Positions 8,148 through 17,446 of a DNA stretch of 32,071 nt are shown piece after piece. This DNA is from Tepidanaerobacter sp. EBM-38 (GTDB taxonomy: Bacteria; Bacillota; Thermosediminibacteria; Thermosediminibacterales; Tepidanaerobacteraceae). The position numbers and the translations under genes are program-made. The DNA lies in NCBI GenBank assembly GCA_001896545.1, contig MPOT01000077.1, positions 1-32,071 of the forward strand, written 5' to 3'. How positions within the stretch are numbered: position 1 is the stretch's first letter; each line of letters begins with the position of its first letter. The notes beneath the pieces were generated by a model. The model was not told the origin of the DNA and did no database searches. It was given only the letters and a program-made list of their open reading frames with translations.

Positions 8148-9830
8148 ATGGTTGTAAGAACCAAATTACTCAGCGATTTTAAAGATATGAAAAAAATTTT
8201 ACGAGATCCAATTTTGCTTACTACTATTATTTTTGTCATTATTATTTTATTAACTTTTATAATCTATCCCTTATATTCCGTATTAAATGAAAGCTTTGTA
8301 GAAAACGGCAGATTTACTACCTCGTCATACATCAGGATTTTTAGCAATCGTGATTTTCAAAACACATTAAAAAACACCCTGATTTTAGGAGTTGTAGTAG
8401 GAGTGCTTTCTACGGCAATAGGATTTATCTTTGCCTATGCTAATGTGTATCTCGATACCGGTCTTGCCAAGCTATTTGACATAGTTTCTATACTTCCGAT
8501 TGTTTCACCGCCTTTTGTGCTAGGGCTTTCAGCCATATTGCTTTTTGGGCAGCAGGGAATTATCACAAAAAGATTGTTAGGCATACAAAATGCAAATATT
8601 TACGGATTTAAAGGTTTAGTCATGGTGCAGGTAATGACTTTCTTTCCGGTAGCTTATTTGGTGCTCAAAGGCTTACTTTTAAATATGGACCCGGCATTGG
8701 AAGAGGCCTCACGAAATATGGGAGCATCTACCTCTAAAACATTTTTGAAAGTGACCTTGCCCCTTATGACACCGGGAATTGCAAATGCATTTTTACTTGT
8801 ATTTATAGAGGCTGTAGCGGATTTTGCAAATCCAATGTTAATCGGCGGTAACTATTCAACTTTAGCTACCCAAATATATTTACAGGCCATAGGCAACTAT
8901 GATATGCAGGGAGGTTCAACTATTGCTGTAATACTTTTATCACTTTCCATACTGCTCTTTGTAGTGGAAAAATATCTGGTAGAAAAAAGATCGTATATAA
9001 CTGTTACAGGAAAATCCTCAAGAAAGCGAGAACTTATAACCGATCATAGGATAGTTTTACCGATTAAATTTATATGTCTTGGTGTAACAATTTTTGTAAT
9101 ATCTTTTTATATATTAGTGCCAATTGGAGGCCTTTTTAAGACATGGGGCGTAAATTTTTCGCTAACATTAAATCACTTTAAATATGTGTTTAACATTGGA
9201 CTCAAGCCTTTTACCGATACGATTTTCTTATCAGCTGTAGCTACGCCTATAACAGGGATACTATCCATGATTATAGCCTTTTTAATTCAGCGAAAGAAAT
9301 TTATCGGCCGAAGTTTTGTAGAATTTGCTTCGCTATTGGCTATGGCTGTACCCGGTACGGTTCTAGGAATAGGGTATATATTGGCTTATAATACCAAGCC
9401 ACTGCTTTTGACCGGAACCGCTGCGATTATAATTATTGCCTTTATTATGAGAAGCCTGCCTGTGGGAGTAAGGTCCGGCGTTGCGGCACTGGCGCAGATA
9501 GATCCTTCGATTGAAGAAGCGGCTCAAGACTTAGGTGCAAACACCTTTCAAGTTTTTACTTCAATTACCTTGCCGCTTATTCGACCGGCATTTTTCAGCG
9601 GCCTTGTTTATTCCTTTGTGCGCAGTATGACAGCGGTAAGTGCGGTCATTTTCCTCATATCGGCCAGGCATAATTTGCTTACTACTCAGATTATGGCTCA
9701 AGCTGATGCTGGAAGGTTTGGAGTGGCATGTGCTTATTCTACCATATTGATTTTTATAGTTTATGCTGCAGTTTATATAATGAATTTCGCACTTACAAAA
9801 ATGCAAGTTGGCCAACAGGAAATTATATAA
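8148..9830 (+). CDS. ABC transporter permease, two fused membrane domains (AfuB/FbpB-like)
   Basis: The 560-residue protein contains two tandem BPD_transp_1 domains with about twelve membrane segments in total. Each half carries the cytoplasmic EAA loop that docks the ATPase: EEASRNMGASTSKTFLKVTL near residue 184 and EEAAQDLGANTFQVFTSITL near residue 455. I prefer the ATG at 8148, preceded by AGAAAGGG, over the ATG at 8097, which lies within the upstream hairpin and has no ribosome binding site. The fused arrangement is standard for ferric-iron and AfuB-type permeases. It stops 14 bases before the ATPase gene, with which it forms an operon. Confidence 0.86.
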   Translation: MVVRTKLLSDFKDMKKILRDPILLTTIIFVIIILLTFIIYPLYSVLNESFVENGRFTTSSYIRIFSNRDFQNTLKNTLILGVVVGVLSTAIGFIFAYANVYLDTGLAKLFDIVSILPIVSPPFVLGLSAILLFGQQGIITKRLLGIQNANIYGFKGLVMVQVMTFFPVAYLVLKGLLLNMDPALEEASRNMGASTSKTFLKVTLPLMTPGIANAFLLVFIEAVADFANPMLIGGNYSTLATQIYLQAIGNYDMQGGSTIAVILLSLSILLFVVEKYLVEKRSYITVTGKSSRKRELITDHRIVLPIKFICLGVTIFVISFYILVPIGGLFKTWGVNFSLTLNHFKYVFNIGLKPFTDTIFLSAVATPITGILSMIIAFLIQRKKFIGRSFVEFASLLAMAVPGTVLGIGYILAYNTKPLLLTGTAAIIIIAFIMRSLPVGVRSGVAALAQIDPSIEEAAQDLGANTFQVFTSITLPLIRPAFFSGLVYSFVRSMTAVSAVIFLISARHNLLTTQIMAQADAGRFGVACAYSTILIFIVYAAVYIMNFALTKMQVGQQEII

Positions 9831-9844
9831 AAACGGAGGTTAAT

Positions 9845-10912
9845 ATGGACAGCAAAGGTGTATATATACAAGAATTAACTAAAATATACATAGATCCGAA
9901 AGGTAACCAGATAAAGGCCGTAGATAATATATCGGTGAATATAAAGCCCGGAGAGTTCGTCACCCTTTTAGGCCCTTCCGGTTGCGGAAAGACCACAACC
10001 CTTAGGATGATAGCCGGTTTTGAGATTCCCTCATCGGGAAATATATATTTGGGTGACAAAAAGATAAACGACTTACCTCCGGATAAAAGAGATACGGCTA
10101 TGGTATTTCAAAGCTATGCCCTTTTTCCTCACTACAATGTATTTGACAATATCGCTTATGGCTTAAAAATAAAAAAACTTCCCGCACAAGAAATAAGAAA
10201 CAAGGTTTCAAAAATCTTGGAAACCATAGGCTTGCAGGGGATGGAAAAACGATTTCCAAACCAACTGTCCGGAGGTCAGCAACAGCGCATAGCTTTAGCA
10301 CGAGCTTTAATAATGGAACCGGGGGTTTTGCTTTTTGATGAACCGCTTTCTAATTTGGATGCTAAGCTTCGGGTTTATATGAGAAGTGAAATTCGAAGGA
10401 TTCAACGACAGTTCGGTATAACTGCAATATACGTTACACATGATCAGTCGGAGGCAATGAGCCTTTCAGATAAAATAATAATTATGAATGAAGGAATAAT
10501 CGAGCAGATAGGAACCCCCTTGGAAATATATTATTCACCTAAGACGGAATTTGTGGCGGATTTTATAGGGATAGCTAACTTTCTAGAAGCTAAAATTATC
10601 TCTAAAAAATCAGATAAAGCTATAATACTGCTTCAAGGCAAAGAAATTGAAGTAGCATATTCAGGCGATAAAAAACCGGGTGAAAAATGTAAGCTTATTA
10701 TAAGGCCTGAAACCGTAAAGATTTCTAAAACAGGTCAATTTAAAGGTATAGTTAAATCCTCCACTTTTATGGGTTCATATCAGGAATATACTGTTGAATG
10801 CGGGAGTCATACTGTGCAAATACATGATGTAAACCCAAAAGTTAAAACCGTATTTTCCGAAGGTGAAGATGTCGGGATTGAGCTTTTACCGGAAAATATT
10901 CATATAATCTAG
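9845..10912 (+). CDS. ABC transporter ATP-binding protein (AfuC/FbpC/PotA-like)
   Basis: The 355-residue ATPase has Walker A GPSGCGKTT at about residues 43-51, Q-loop MVFQSYALFPH, signature LSGGQQQRIALARAL near 140, Walker B VLLFDEP near 161-167 and switch histidine in VTHDQSEA. A C-terminal TOBE-like regulatory domain follows (about 240-355, containing IRPETVKI). The ATG at 9845 follows GGAGG. It is the energising subunit for the two preceding genes. Its length and tail fit importers for iron, polyamine or sugar-phosphate substrates. The operon ends at a stem-loop directly downstream. Confidence 0.9.
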   Translation: MDSKGVYIQELTKIYIDPKGNQIKAVDNISVNIKPGEFVTLLGPSGCGKTTTLRMIAGFEIPSSGNIYLGDKKINDLPPDKRDTAMVFQSYALFPHYNVFDNIAYGLKIKKLPAQEIRNKVSKILETIGLQGMEKRFPNQLSGGQQQRIALARALIMEPGVLLFDEPLSNLDAKLRVYMRSEIRRIQRQFGITAIYVTHDQSEAMSLSDKIIIMNEGIIEQIGTPLEIYYSPKTEFVADFIGIANFLEAKIISKKSDKAIILLQGKEIEVAYSGDKKPGEKCKLIIRPETVKISKTGQFKGIVKSSTFMGSYQEYTVECGSHTVQIHDVNPKVKTVFSEGEDVGIELLPENIHII

Positions 10913-10939
10913 TGCTTACTGACTTATAGAATAATAAGA

Positions 10940-10970
10940 GGGGTTGGAGATAAGCTTTCCAATCCCTTTA
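10940..10970 (+). terminator. Terminator-like hairpin after the ABC operon
   Basis: A 9-bp stem (10940-10948 with 10958-10966, one G-U pair) has a nine-base loop and a short T-rich tail. It is moderate in strength, so readthrough into the kinase gene is possible. Confidence 0.5.
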
Positions 10971-11037
10971 AATATTTTACACTATAATAGCAGGAATAAG
11001 AATCCAAGCAACGAATTTATAAAGAGGGAGGGAGGCT

Positions 11038-12759
11038 ATGATTTCAAAGATAAAAACCTCTTTTGGAGGGAAATTATTTGTATTTTTCCTAATCATCGGT
11101 ATACAACCTCTCTTGTTTATGACTGCAGCAGCATACATGAATACTAATGAAATGATAAAAGAAAAGATTAATTCATCAATCTATGAAAATATAAAAATTG
11201 TGGGTAATTTATTAGACTCATCTCTGGAGACTTTTTTAAATATGGCTAGATTTATATCCCACAGTGATGATGTGAAAACCCTATTAAACAAAGAATGGTC
11301 GGACGGGTTTGAGAGCAAGTTTGCCGATGTTCAAAAAGTATACAAACTTACGAATCTTTTAACCGCCGCTCACAAAAACGAGGTTCCGGTATATATCGTA
11401 GGCGTAAAAAAATATAATCGGTTCAGTACCACAGACCATCTTCCGCCGATATATGCCACCTTAAAAGGTGAGATATTCAATCAAATTGATGCGGCGACTA
11501 AACATGAAGTTATATATACGCAAAGGCGTTTTGACGCTATCAAAAGCAAAGATATAGTCCTGACTCTAGGCCGTAAGATTCGTGATGATGCTTCCGACGA
11601 AGTCTTAGGGTATGTAATCTTGGATATATATGATGAATACTTTGATAAAGTATTAGATAATGTAAAGGTTTTTGAAGGCAATAATGTATATGTCTTGGAC
11701 AAAAACGGAGTTATTATTACGGATAAGCGAAATAAAAACATGACAGGTTTTAAGTTCTACGATGAATATTATGATATTGTAATGAATAACCAGGAAGGCG
11801 AGTTTTTATGCAATATCGGCAATAACGACTATATAGCGTTTTTCACTACTCTTGCCGATACAGGGTTTAAAATAGTCGAGATTATTCCATCAAAGGTGTT
11901 ATATCGTGACAAAAGAATTATAATTAAATTTTTTATAATAATTGCTTTGATTTTTTCCTTAATTTCTATCGGAGCTTCGTTCTTTTTATCAAAAAACCTT
12001 TCCCACCCCATTAACTATTTATCTGATTTGATGAAAAAGGTTGAGAATGGTGATATGGATGTAAGATTTGATTTAAAAAGGGATGATGAAATTGGTCTTT
12101 TAGGAGAAAGTTTCAATAAGATGATAAAGAATACCAAAGATCTCATAAATAAGGTTTACATAAAGCAATACCTTCTTAAAGAAGCAGAGTTTAAAGAGTT
12201 AAAATCTCAAGCAAATCCTCATTTTATTTATAATACCTTAGAATCAATAAATTGTATGGCAAAGCTGAAAGACTATGAAGGTATAACCGACATGGTTATA
12301 GCATTAGGCAAGTTTTTACGCTACAGTTTAAACAAAAACAGTGATATAGTTACGATTAGAGAAGATATAGAGCAGGTAAAAAACTATCTAACCATACAGC
12401 AGATCCGATTTGGAGAAAAAATCACGATAAACTTTGATATTGATGAGAGATTATATGATAAAAAAATACTGAAATTTTTAATACAGCCGTTGGTAGAAAA
12501 CGCTATAATCCACGGTTTGGAACCTAAAATTGGCAAAGGGTTTATAAACATTAGGGGATATATTAGCGATGATTTAATTGTCTTTGATATTGAAGATGAT
12601 GGAGTTGGCTTTGGAATGAGCTCAAAATCAGGTTTTGGTTTAGGTATGAAAAATGTTGATAAATTAGTAAAAATCCATTATGGAAAGGAATATGGCTTAT
12701 CACTGCCTGAAAAATCCGGAATAACTTGTGTCAGGCTGACTATACCAAATACAGATTGA
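11038..12759 (+). CDS. YesM-type sensor histidine kinase
   Basis: The 573-residue membrane kinase has a first transmembrane helix at about residues 13-34, an extracellular sensing region (Cache-like) to about 290, a second helix at about 293-318, a HAMP linker, then the His_kinase (LytS/YesM) domain with phospho-accepting H395 in QANPHFIYNTLESI and a GHKL ATPase domain (LVENAIIHGLEP, DDGVGFG). Such kinases are normally paired with a YesN-type AraC response regulator, usually adjacent, but none is present here. The placement after an ABC importer suggests it senses that importer's substrate or a cell-surface nutrient. A strong GGGAGGGAGG site precedes the ATG. Confidence 0.87.
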   Translation: MISKIKTSFGGKLFVFFLIIGIQPLLFMTAAAYMNTNEMIKEKINSSIYENIKIVGNLLDSSLETFLNMARFISHSDDVKTLLNKEWSDGFESKFADVQKVYKLTNLLTAAHKNEVPVYIVGVKKYNRFSTTDHLPPIYATLKGEIFNQIDAATKHEVIYTQRRFDAIKSKDIVLTLGRKIRDDASDEVLGYVILDIYDEYFDKVLDNVKVFEGNNVYVLDKNGVIITDKRNKNMTGFKFYDEYYDIVMNNQEGEFLCNIGNNDYIAFFTTLADTGFKIVEIIPSKVLYRDKRIIIKFFIIIALIFSLISIGASFFLSKNLSHPINYLSDLMKKVENGDMDVRFDLKRDDEIGLLGESFNKMIKNTKDLINKVYIKQYLLKEAEFKELKSQANPHFIYNTLESINCMAKLKDYEGITDMVIALGKFLRYSLNKNSDIVTIREDIEQVKNYLTIQQIRFGEKITINFDIDERLYDKKILKFLIQPLVENAIIHGLEPKIGKGFINIRGYISDDLIVFDIEDDGVGFGMSSKSGFGLGMKNVDKLVKIHYGKEYGLSLPEKSGITCVRLTIPNTD

Positions 12760-12834
12760 TAGTGCGAAAACATCCAATCTGCTCTTCGCCAAATTAAATA
12801 TAATGGAAATCTAAAGGAATATAGGCTGTTACTT

Positions 12835-12872
12835 AAAATACCTCCCGGCAAAACGAAACTGGGAGGTATTTT
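12835..12872. terminator. Bidirectional terminator between the kinase and cysK
   Basis: A perfect 12-bp stem (AAAATACCTCCC at 12835-12846 with its complement at 12861-12872) has A-rich and T-rich outer flanks, so it can terminate both the plus-strand kinase and the minus-strand cysK transcript. Confidence 0.85.
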
Positions 12873-12885
12873 AATTTAGTATTTT

Positions 12886-13824
12886 TTAAGCTTCAGGGAA
12901 AAGGCCTTCTGTACTTAAATACCGCTCTCCGGTATCAGGAAGTATAGTTACTACTAATTTACCCGGGCCCAAGTCTTTGGCGATTTTCTGAGCTGCCCAG
13001 ACTGCAGCACCCGATGAGATACCGGCAAGGATTCCTTCTTCAGTAGAAAGCTTGCGTGTCATTTCATAGGCATCTTCATCCGTAACTGCGATAATTTCAT
13101 CAATTAAATCTGTGTCTAAAACCTTTGGAACAAAGCCGGCGCCAATACCTTGAATCTTATGGGGCCCAGGTGCTGCCCCGGATAAAACAGCAGAAGATGC
13201 TGGCTCCACGGCGACTGTCTTTATATGAGGCACTTCGGCTTTTAGTTTCTTTGAAATTCCTGTAAAGGTGCCGCCGGTACCTACTGTTGCTACAAATGCG
13301 TCTAACCTACCGTCGGTTTGTTTTAATATTTCGATTGCTGTAGTAGTTTCATGTGCAAAAGGATTGATAGGATTATCAAACTGCATTGGCATAAAATAGC
13401 CGCAAGTTTTTGCGAGCTCTTCAGCCTTTTTTATTGCGCCATCCATGCCTTCTTCAGGTGGCGTCAATACAAACTCTGCCCCATAAGCCTTTAAAAGTTT
13501 TCTCCGCTCAACGCTCATGGATGCCGGCATGACTAAAATAAGCCGATATCCTTTAACAGCACATACCATTGCAAGGCCTATTCCGGTATTTCCGCTGGTA
13601 GGCTCTACAACCGCCGAACCGGGTTTGAGTAGCCCCCTTTCTTCGGCATCATTTACCATATGTAAGGCAATGCGATCTTTTATACTGCCGCCCGGATTAA
13701 ACGATTCAACCTTTGCCGCTATAGTTGCCCCTGTTTTAGGTGAGAGCCTGTTTAATTTTAACATAGGAGTCATTCCGATAAGTTCTAGAATAGAGTTGTT
13801 GATTTTATTGCTTTTATTGTTCAT
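12886..13824 (-). CDS. cysK: Cysteine synthase (O-acetylserine sulfhydrylase)
   Basis: The 312-residue PLP enzyme of fold type II makes cysteine from O-acetylserine and sulfide. It shows the PLP lysine K49 in GGSIKDR, the substrate loop [11 protein letters not shown], the phosphate-binding GTGGTFTG loop and C-terminal SSGAAVWAA. The length matches CysK proteins. The ATG follows GAGAGG on the minus strand. It is transcribed away from the hut cluster, with its own promoter at 13856-13883. The neighbourhood includes a D-cysteine desulfhydrase-like gene that could release sulfide, but linkage of the two is inference. Confidence 0.95.
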   Translation of the reverse strand: MNNKSNKINNSILELIGMTPMLKLNRLSPKTGATIAAKVESFNPGGSIKDRIALHMVNDAEERGLLKPGSAVVEPTSGNTGIGLAMVCAVKGYRLILVMPASMSVERRKLLKAYGAEFVLTPPEEGMDGAIKKAEELAKTCGYFMPMQFDNPINPFAHETTTAIEILKQTDGRLDAFVATVGTGGTFTGISKKLKAEVPHIKTVAVEPASSAVLSGAAPGPHKIQGIGAGFVPKVLDTDLIDEIIAVTDEDAYEMTRKLSTEEGILAGISSGAAVWAAQKIAKDLGPGKLVVTILPDTGERYLSTEGLFPEA

Positions 13825-13855
13825 TTTGCAAAACCTCTCTATTTAAGTTATATCA

Positions 13856-13883
13856 ATTATATCCCTAGAGGGATTTTTGTCAA
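13856..13883 (-). promoter_or_regulatory. cysK promoter with a dyad in the spacer
   Basis: On the minus strand a perfect TTGACA (13878-13883) and perfect TATAAT (13856-13861) are 16 bp apart. The spacer contains ATCCCT-AG-AGGGAT, a 6-bp inverted repeat, which could be an operator for a sulfur-responsive repressor such as a CymR/Rrf2-type protein. That identification is inference. Confidence 0.7.
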
Positions 13884-13987
13884 TTACTAACATATTCTTT
13901 ATTGTTTTAAAGTGTTAATACGTTAATACAGAAAATTAGGAACAAACAAAAAAGTCCGGTAATTTATAGATTTTTGCGAAGGGAAAA

Positions 13988-14017
13988 TTGCAGAAATGTA
14001 GAATATATTAATATAAT
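13988..14017 (+). promoter_or_regulatory. Probable hutH promoter
   Basis: TTGCAG at 13988-13993 and TATAAT at 14012-14017 are 18 bp apart, giving a leader of about 90 bases before hutH. Upstream lies a tandem 8-bp repeat (GTTAATAC twice, 13914-13929) that could be a regulator site. Confidence 0.5.
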
Positions 14018-14114
14018 TAGCGAATAAGAAAGAAAAAATATAGTTAATCATTGTTTGGGTAAAAAATATCAAATTAAACATGCTAAGAGCATAATCAAAA
14101 TTGAGGTGACAACA

Positions 14115-15620
14115 TTGGTAATCGATGGAGAGAGTTTAACTCTGGAAGACCTTACAAAAGTAGTATGGGAAAAAGAACGAGTCGAATTGTCTTTGAAATC
14201 AAAAGAAAAAGTTGAAACATCCAGAAAATACGTTGAAAAAATTATTCAAAATAATGATGTCGTATACGGTGTAACTACTGGCTTTGGAAAGTTTTGCAAT
14301 GTAAATATTTCATCTCAAGATACCCGAGATTTACAGGTAAATTTAATTAGAAGCCATTCGGCAGGGGTCGGCGAATACCTTCCAGAAGATGCTGTAAGAG
14401 CTATGATGCTGCTTAGGGCAAATGCACTTGCTAAGGGATATTCGGGAATAAGATATTCTACACTTCAAACTCTAATTGATATGTTAAATAAAGGAGTAAT
14501 CCCCAGGGTCCCATCACAGGGTTCCTTGGGAGCCAGTGGGGACTTGGTTCCTCTTGCACATATGGTTCTTGTTATGATAGGCGAGGGAGAAGCTACATAT
14601 AAAGGAAAAGTTATGTCAGGCAAAGAAGCTATGCAATTGGCAGGAGTAATGCCAGTAACACTTGAAGCAAAGGAAGGGCTTGCCCTCATAAATGGTACAC
14701 AGGCCATGACGGCTGTTGGAAGTCTTGCTCTTTCGGAAGCAATAAATCTGTCAAAAGTTGCGGATATATCTGCAGCGCTGACTTTTGAAGCCTTAAATGG
14801 TGTAATAGATGCATTTGATGAAAATGTTAATCTAGTAAGGCCTCACAAGGGACAGATAGAATGTGCAAGAAACATGAGAAAGCTCTTAGAAGGAAGCCAA
14901 TTTGTAACCCGTCAGGGCAATCCTAAAGTCCAAGATGCGTACGCATTGCGGTGTATCCCTCAGGTGCATGGAGCCGTAAGAGATGCATTAGAACATATTA
15001 AAGAAATAGTTGAAATTGAGATGAATTCAGCAACAGACAATCCCTTAATTTTCCCTGAGAGCGATACTGTCATTTCCGGCGGCAATTTCCACGGAGAACC
15101 CATAGCTATAAACATGGATTATATGGGAATAGCAGTTTCAGAGCTCGCAAATATCTCCGAACGGCGTATTGAGCGTCTTGTAAACCCAAGTTTAAATGAA
15201 GGCTTACCTGCATTCCTAATTGATAATGGTGGTTTGAATTCAGGTCTTATGATAGCTCAATATACTGCAGCATCATTGGTATCAGAAAATAAGACACTAG
15301 CAACTCCAGCCAGTGTAGATTCCATACCATCTTCAGCTAATCAGGAAGATCATGTAAGTATGGGTATGATTGCTGCACGGAAGGCAAGGAAAATAGTTGA
15401 AAACACCAGAAATGTTTTGGCTATTGAGCTCTTATGTGCTGCACAGGCAATTGATTTGCGACTACAAGAAAGTAAAGGAAAGGAGTTGGGGAAAGGGACA
15501 AAAGTTACATATAGTGCGATAAGGGAAAAAATAATGCCAATAGATAAAGATAGAGTTTTAAGTAATGATATGAAAGTTATAGCTGAAAGCATACAGGATA
15601 ATAAACTAACTAAACACTGA
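14115..15620 (+). CDS. hutH: Histidine ammonia-lyase
   Basis: The enzyme deaminates L-histidine to urocanate, the first step of histidine breakdown. The Ala-Ser-Gly triad at residues 140-142 (SLGASGDL) cyclises into the MIO prosthetic group. Other family marks are RSHSAGVG, the NGTQAM segment, NFHGEP and QEDHVSMG. I chose the TTG at 14115, just after GAGGTG at 14103-14108, giving 501 residues and an N-terminus that matches the family (VIDGESLTLEDL). The TTG at 14055 would add 20 unmatched residues. It heads the long plus-strand histidine-utilisation cluster. Confidence 0.95.
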   Translation: MVIDGESLTLEDLTKVVWEKERVELSLKSKEKVETSRKYVEKIIQNNDVVYGVTTGFGKFCNVNISSQDTRDLQVNLIRSHSAGVGEYLPEDAVRAMMLLRANALAKGYSGIRYSTLQTLIDMLNKGVIPRVPSQGSLGASGDLVPLAHMVLVMIGEGEATYKGKVMSGKEAMQLAGVMPVTLEAKEGLALINGTQAMTAVGSLALSEAINLSKVADISAALTFEALNGVIDAFDENVNLVRPHKGQIECARNMRKLLEGSQFVTRQGNPKVQDAYALRCIPQVHGAVRDALEHIKEIVEIEMNSATDNPLIFPESDTVISGGNFHGEPIAINMDYMGIAVSELANISERRIERLVNPSLNEGLPAFLIDNGGLNSGLMIAQYTAASLVSENKTLATPASVDSIPSSANQEDHVSMGMIAARKARKIVENTRNVLAIELLCAAQAIDLRLQESKGKELGKGTKVTYSAIREKIMPIDKDRVLSNDMKVIAESIQDNKLTKH

Positions 15621-15893
15621 GTTTACCGGACATATAGAACATACAGAAAGGCTGTCATAATAAATCTGAGAAAGGGCGTGCTCAAGATATGAAATAAGAA
15701 AGTATGAAGTTTTAAGAATACTTAATAACTATTGTAGGAGGTGATGAGCATACCAAAGTTGATTTCTTTAATAATTTGAGAAATGTCTATAGATTTATTC
15801 TAAAACTTTAACTATGAAAAAGGATCAGTTATCTAAATATGCTCAAATGTATTTGTAATTTAGGTCTACTTTATTTATATGGAGGGAAGATTT

Positions 15894-17297
15894 ATGCAAA
15901 ATGCAAAAAAAATGGATAACGTTAAAACAAGCATAGTAATACTACTTGGAGCAATAATAATTTTTTTTGGTGTGGGTATTATCAAAGCACCTACGCCAAT
16001 TGTATTAATGTGTGCTGCCTTTGCAAATATGTTTCTATTAATCTTTTGGGGTGTAGACTGGGATGACATTATGAAAGATGTTATGACTATAGCAAAAAAT
16101 TTATACGGTGCTATGATTTTACTTTTATTTGTTGGAATGATTGTGGGATCATGGATAATAAATGGAACAATACCAACTATGATTTATTATGGTTTAAAAC
16201 TTATTGCGCCTTCAGCATTCTTAGTTACTGCAACGATACTGTGTGCTATAATGTCTGTAATGACGGGAACTTCATGGGGTTCTCTAAGTACTGTAGGAAC
16301 TGCGCTTATGGGAGTAGCAACTGGTTTAGGTATACCTGCACCATATGCAGCGGGGGCAGTAATAGTAGGATCATATTTTGGTGATCATATTTCACCTATT
16401 TCTGATTCAACAATATTGGCAGCTGGCATGGCAGGAGTAGAGGTACTAGATCATGTTAAATATATGTTGATCACAGCAATACCAAGCTTAATTATTTCTT
16501 TAATATTTTTTTTCATACTTGGACGTCAGTTTAGTGGAGGCACAGTAGAATCTGAGACTTTAAATACAATTCTTCTCACTTTAGAAAACAACTTTAATAT
16601 GAATATAATTTTGTTACTAATTCCAGTTATAGTACTGTATCTAATATATAAAAAATATCCTGCATTACTTGTTTTTGCAACTGGGATAATTATGGGAATA
16701 ATATCAGCTATAATATTTCAAGGGGCGCCTATAAAAGAAATATTAGTAACACTACTGGAAGGATTTTCAAGATCAACAGGAGTAGAAGTTGTCGATAAGA
16801 TGCTATTAAGAGGCGGTATAGTAAGTACGATGGAAATTGTAGTGTTAATGATGGCAGCATCCTTGTTTGGAGGTTCATTCCAAGCGTCAGGTGCGGTAGA
16901 CATGTTAGCTGGATTAATAAGAAAAATTGTAAAAGGTCCAAAATCGCTTCTGGTTTTTAGTTATATTTTTCATACAGTTTTAGTAGCCACGCTTGTTAGT
17001 GACTTTACTACGTTTTCAATAACAGCTCCCATACTGCAACCTTTATTTGAAGAATACGGGTTATCGAAAGTAAATATATCAAGAATGTATGAAGAAACAG
17101 GAACAATGGGTTCTCTCTTTATTCCATGGACGTCTGCTAGCATGTTTGTAGTAAAAACAACGGGAGTTCCGCTGACTGAATGGGCATTATATACTCCAAC
17201 AGTGTATTTAAATATTATCATATCAATGATTTATATATTTACCGGGTTTAAAATTGCTAAGGCAGAAACCAAAAAAGAGATGATAAGTAATACATAA
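15894..17297 (+). CDS. NhaC-family Na+/H+ antiporter-like transporter
   Basis: The 467-residue integral membrane protein has about eleven or twelve hydrophobic segments and the NhaC signature region (GTSWGSLSTVGTALMGVA, then GSYFGDHISPISDSTILA). The ATG at 15894 follows GGAGGGA at 15881-15887. An ATG at 15879 overlaps that site and is rejected. NhaC-family members include sodium/proton antiporters and sodium-coupled exchangers of organic anions such as MleN. Its place between hutH and the urocanase genes suggests import of histidine or exchange of a pathway product, but substrate specificity is not visible. No other dedicated histidine permease is present in the cluster. Confidence 0.87.
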   Translation: MQNAKKMDNVKTSIVILLGAIIIFFGVGIIKAPTPIVLMCAAFANMFLLIFWGVDWDDIMKDVMTIAKNLYGAMILLLFVGMIVGSWIINGTIPTMIYYGLKLIAPSAFLVTATILCAIMSVMTGTSWGSLSTVGTALMGVATGLGIPAPYAAGAVIVGSYFGDHISPISDSTILAAGMAGVEVLDHVKYMLITAIPSLIISLIFFFILGRQFSGGTVESETLNTILLTLENNFNMNIILLLIPVIVLYLIYKKYPALLVFATGIIMGIISAIIFQGAPIKEILVTLLEGFSRSTGVEVVDKMLLRGGIVSTMEIVVLMMAASLFGGSFQASGAVDMLAGLIRKIVKGPKSLLVFSYIFHTVLVATLVSDFTTFSITAPILQPLFEEYGLSKVNISRMYEETGTMGSLFIPWTSASMFVVKTTGVPLTEWALYTPTVYLNIIISMIYIFTGFKIAKAETKKEMISNT

Positions 17298-17446
17298 CTA
17301 TGATAATTTTATAATATCAGACCAAACATGGTTTTAGAATTAATTAGAATAGTAACAATACAGATAAACTAAATAACTACCTTTAAAGTTAGAGTAAAGA
17401 ATTCAAATATTGCATTAAGTTAATAACTGTTTTGGGAGGGGTTAAT

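Noticed and set aside
13517..13846. 109-codon plus-strand frame inside cysK
   Set aside because: It is a mirror of the cysK coding sequence with no independent signal.
13825..14114. Possible riboswitch or T-box between cysK and hutH
   Set aside because: No T-box, SAM or other known aptamer core is visible; only two promoters, a tandem 8-bp repeat and a small dyad are seen.
14115..15620. HutH as an ergothionase or other lyase
   Set aside because: The MIO triad and surrounding motifs are those of ordinary histidine ammonia-lyase, so the standard call is kept.
15713..15809. Short open stretch and strong AGGAGG site (15736-15741) before nhaC
   Set aside because: The ATG at 15744 is only two bases from the site and gives an 11-residue peptide; the other frame has no start. 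It may be a leftover of a lost gene but cannot be supported.
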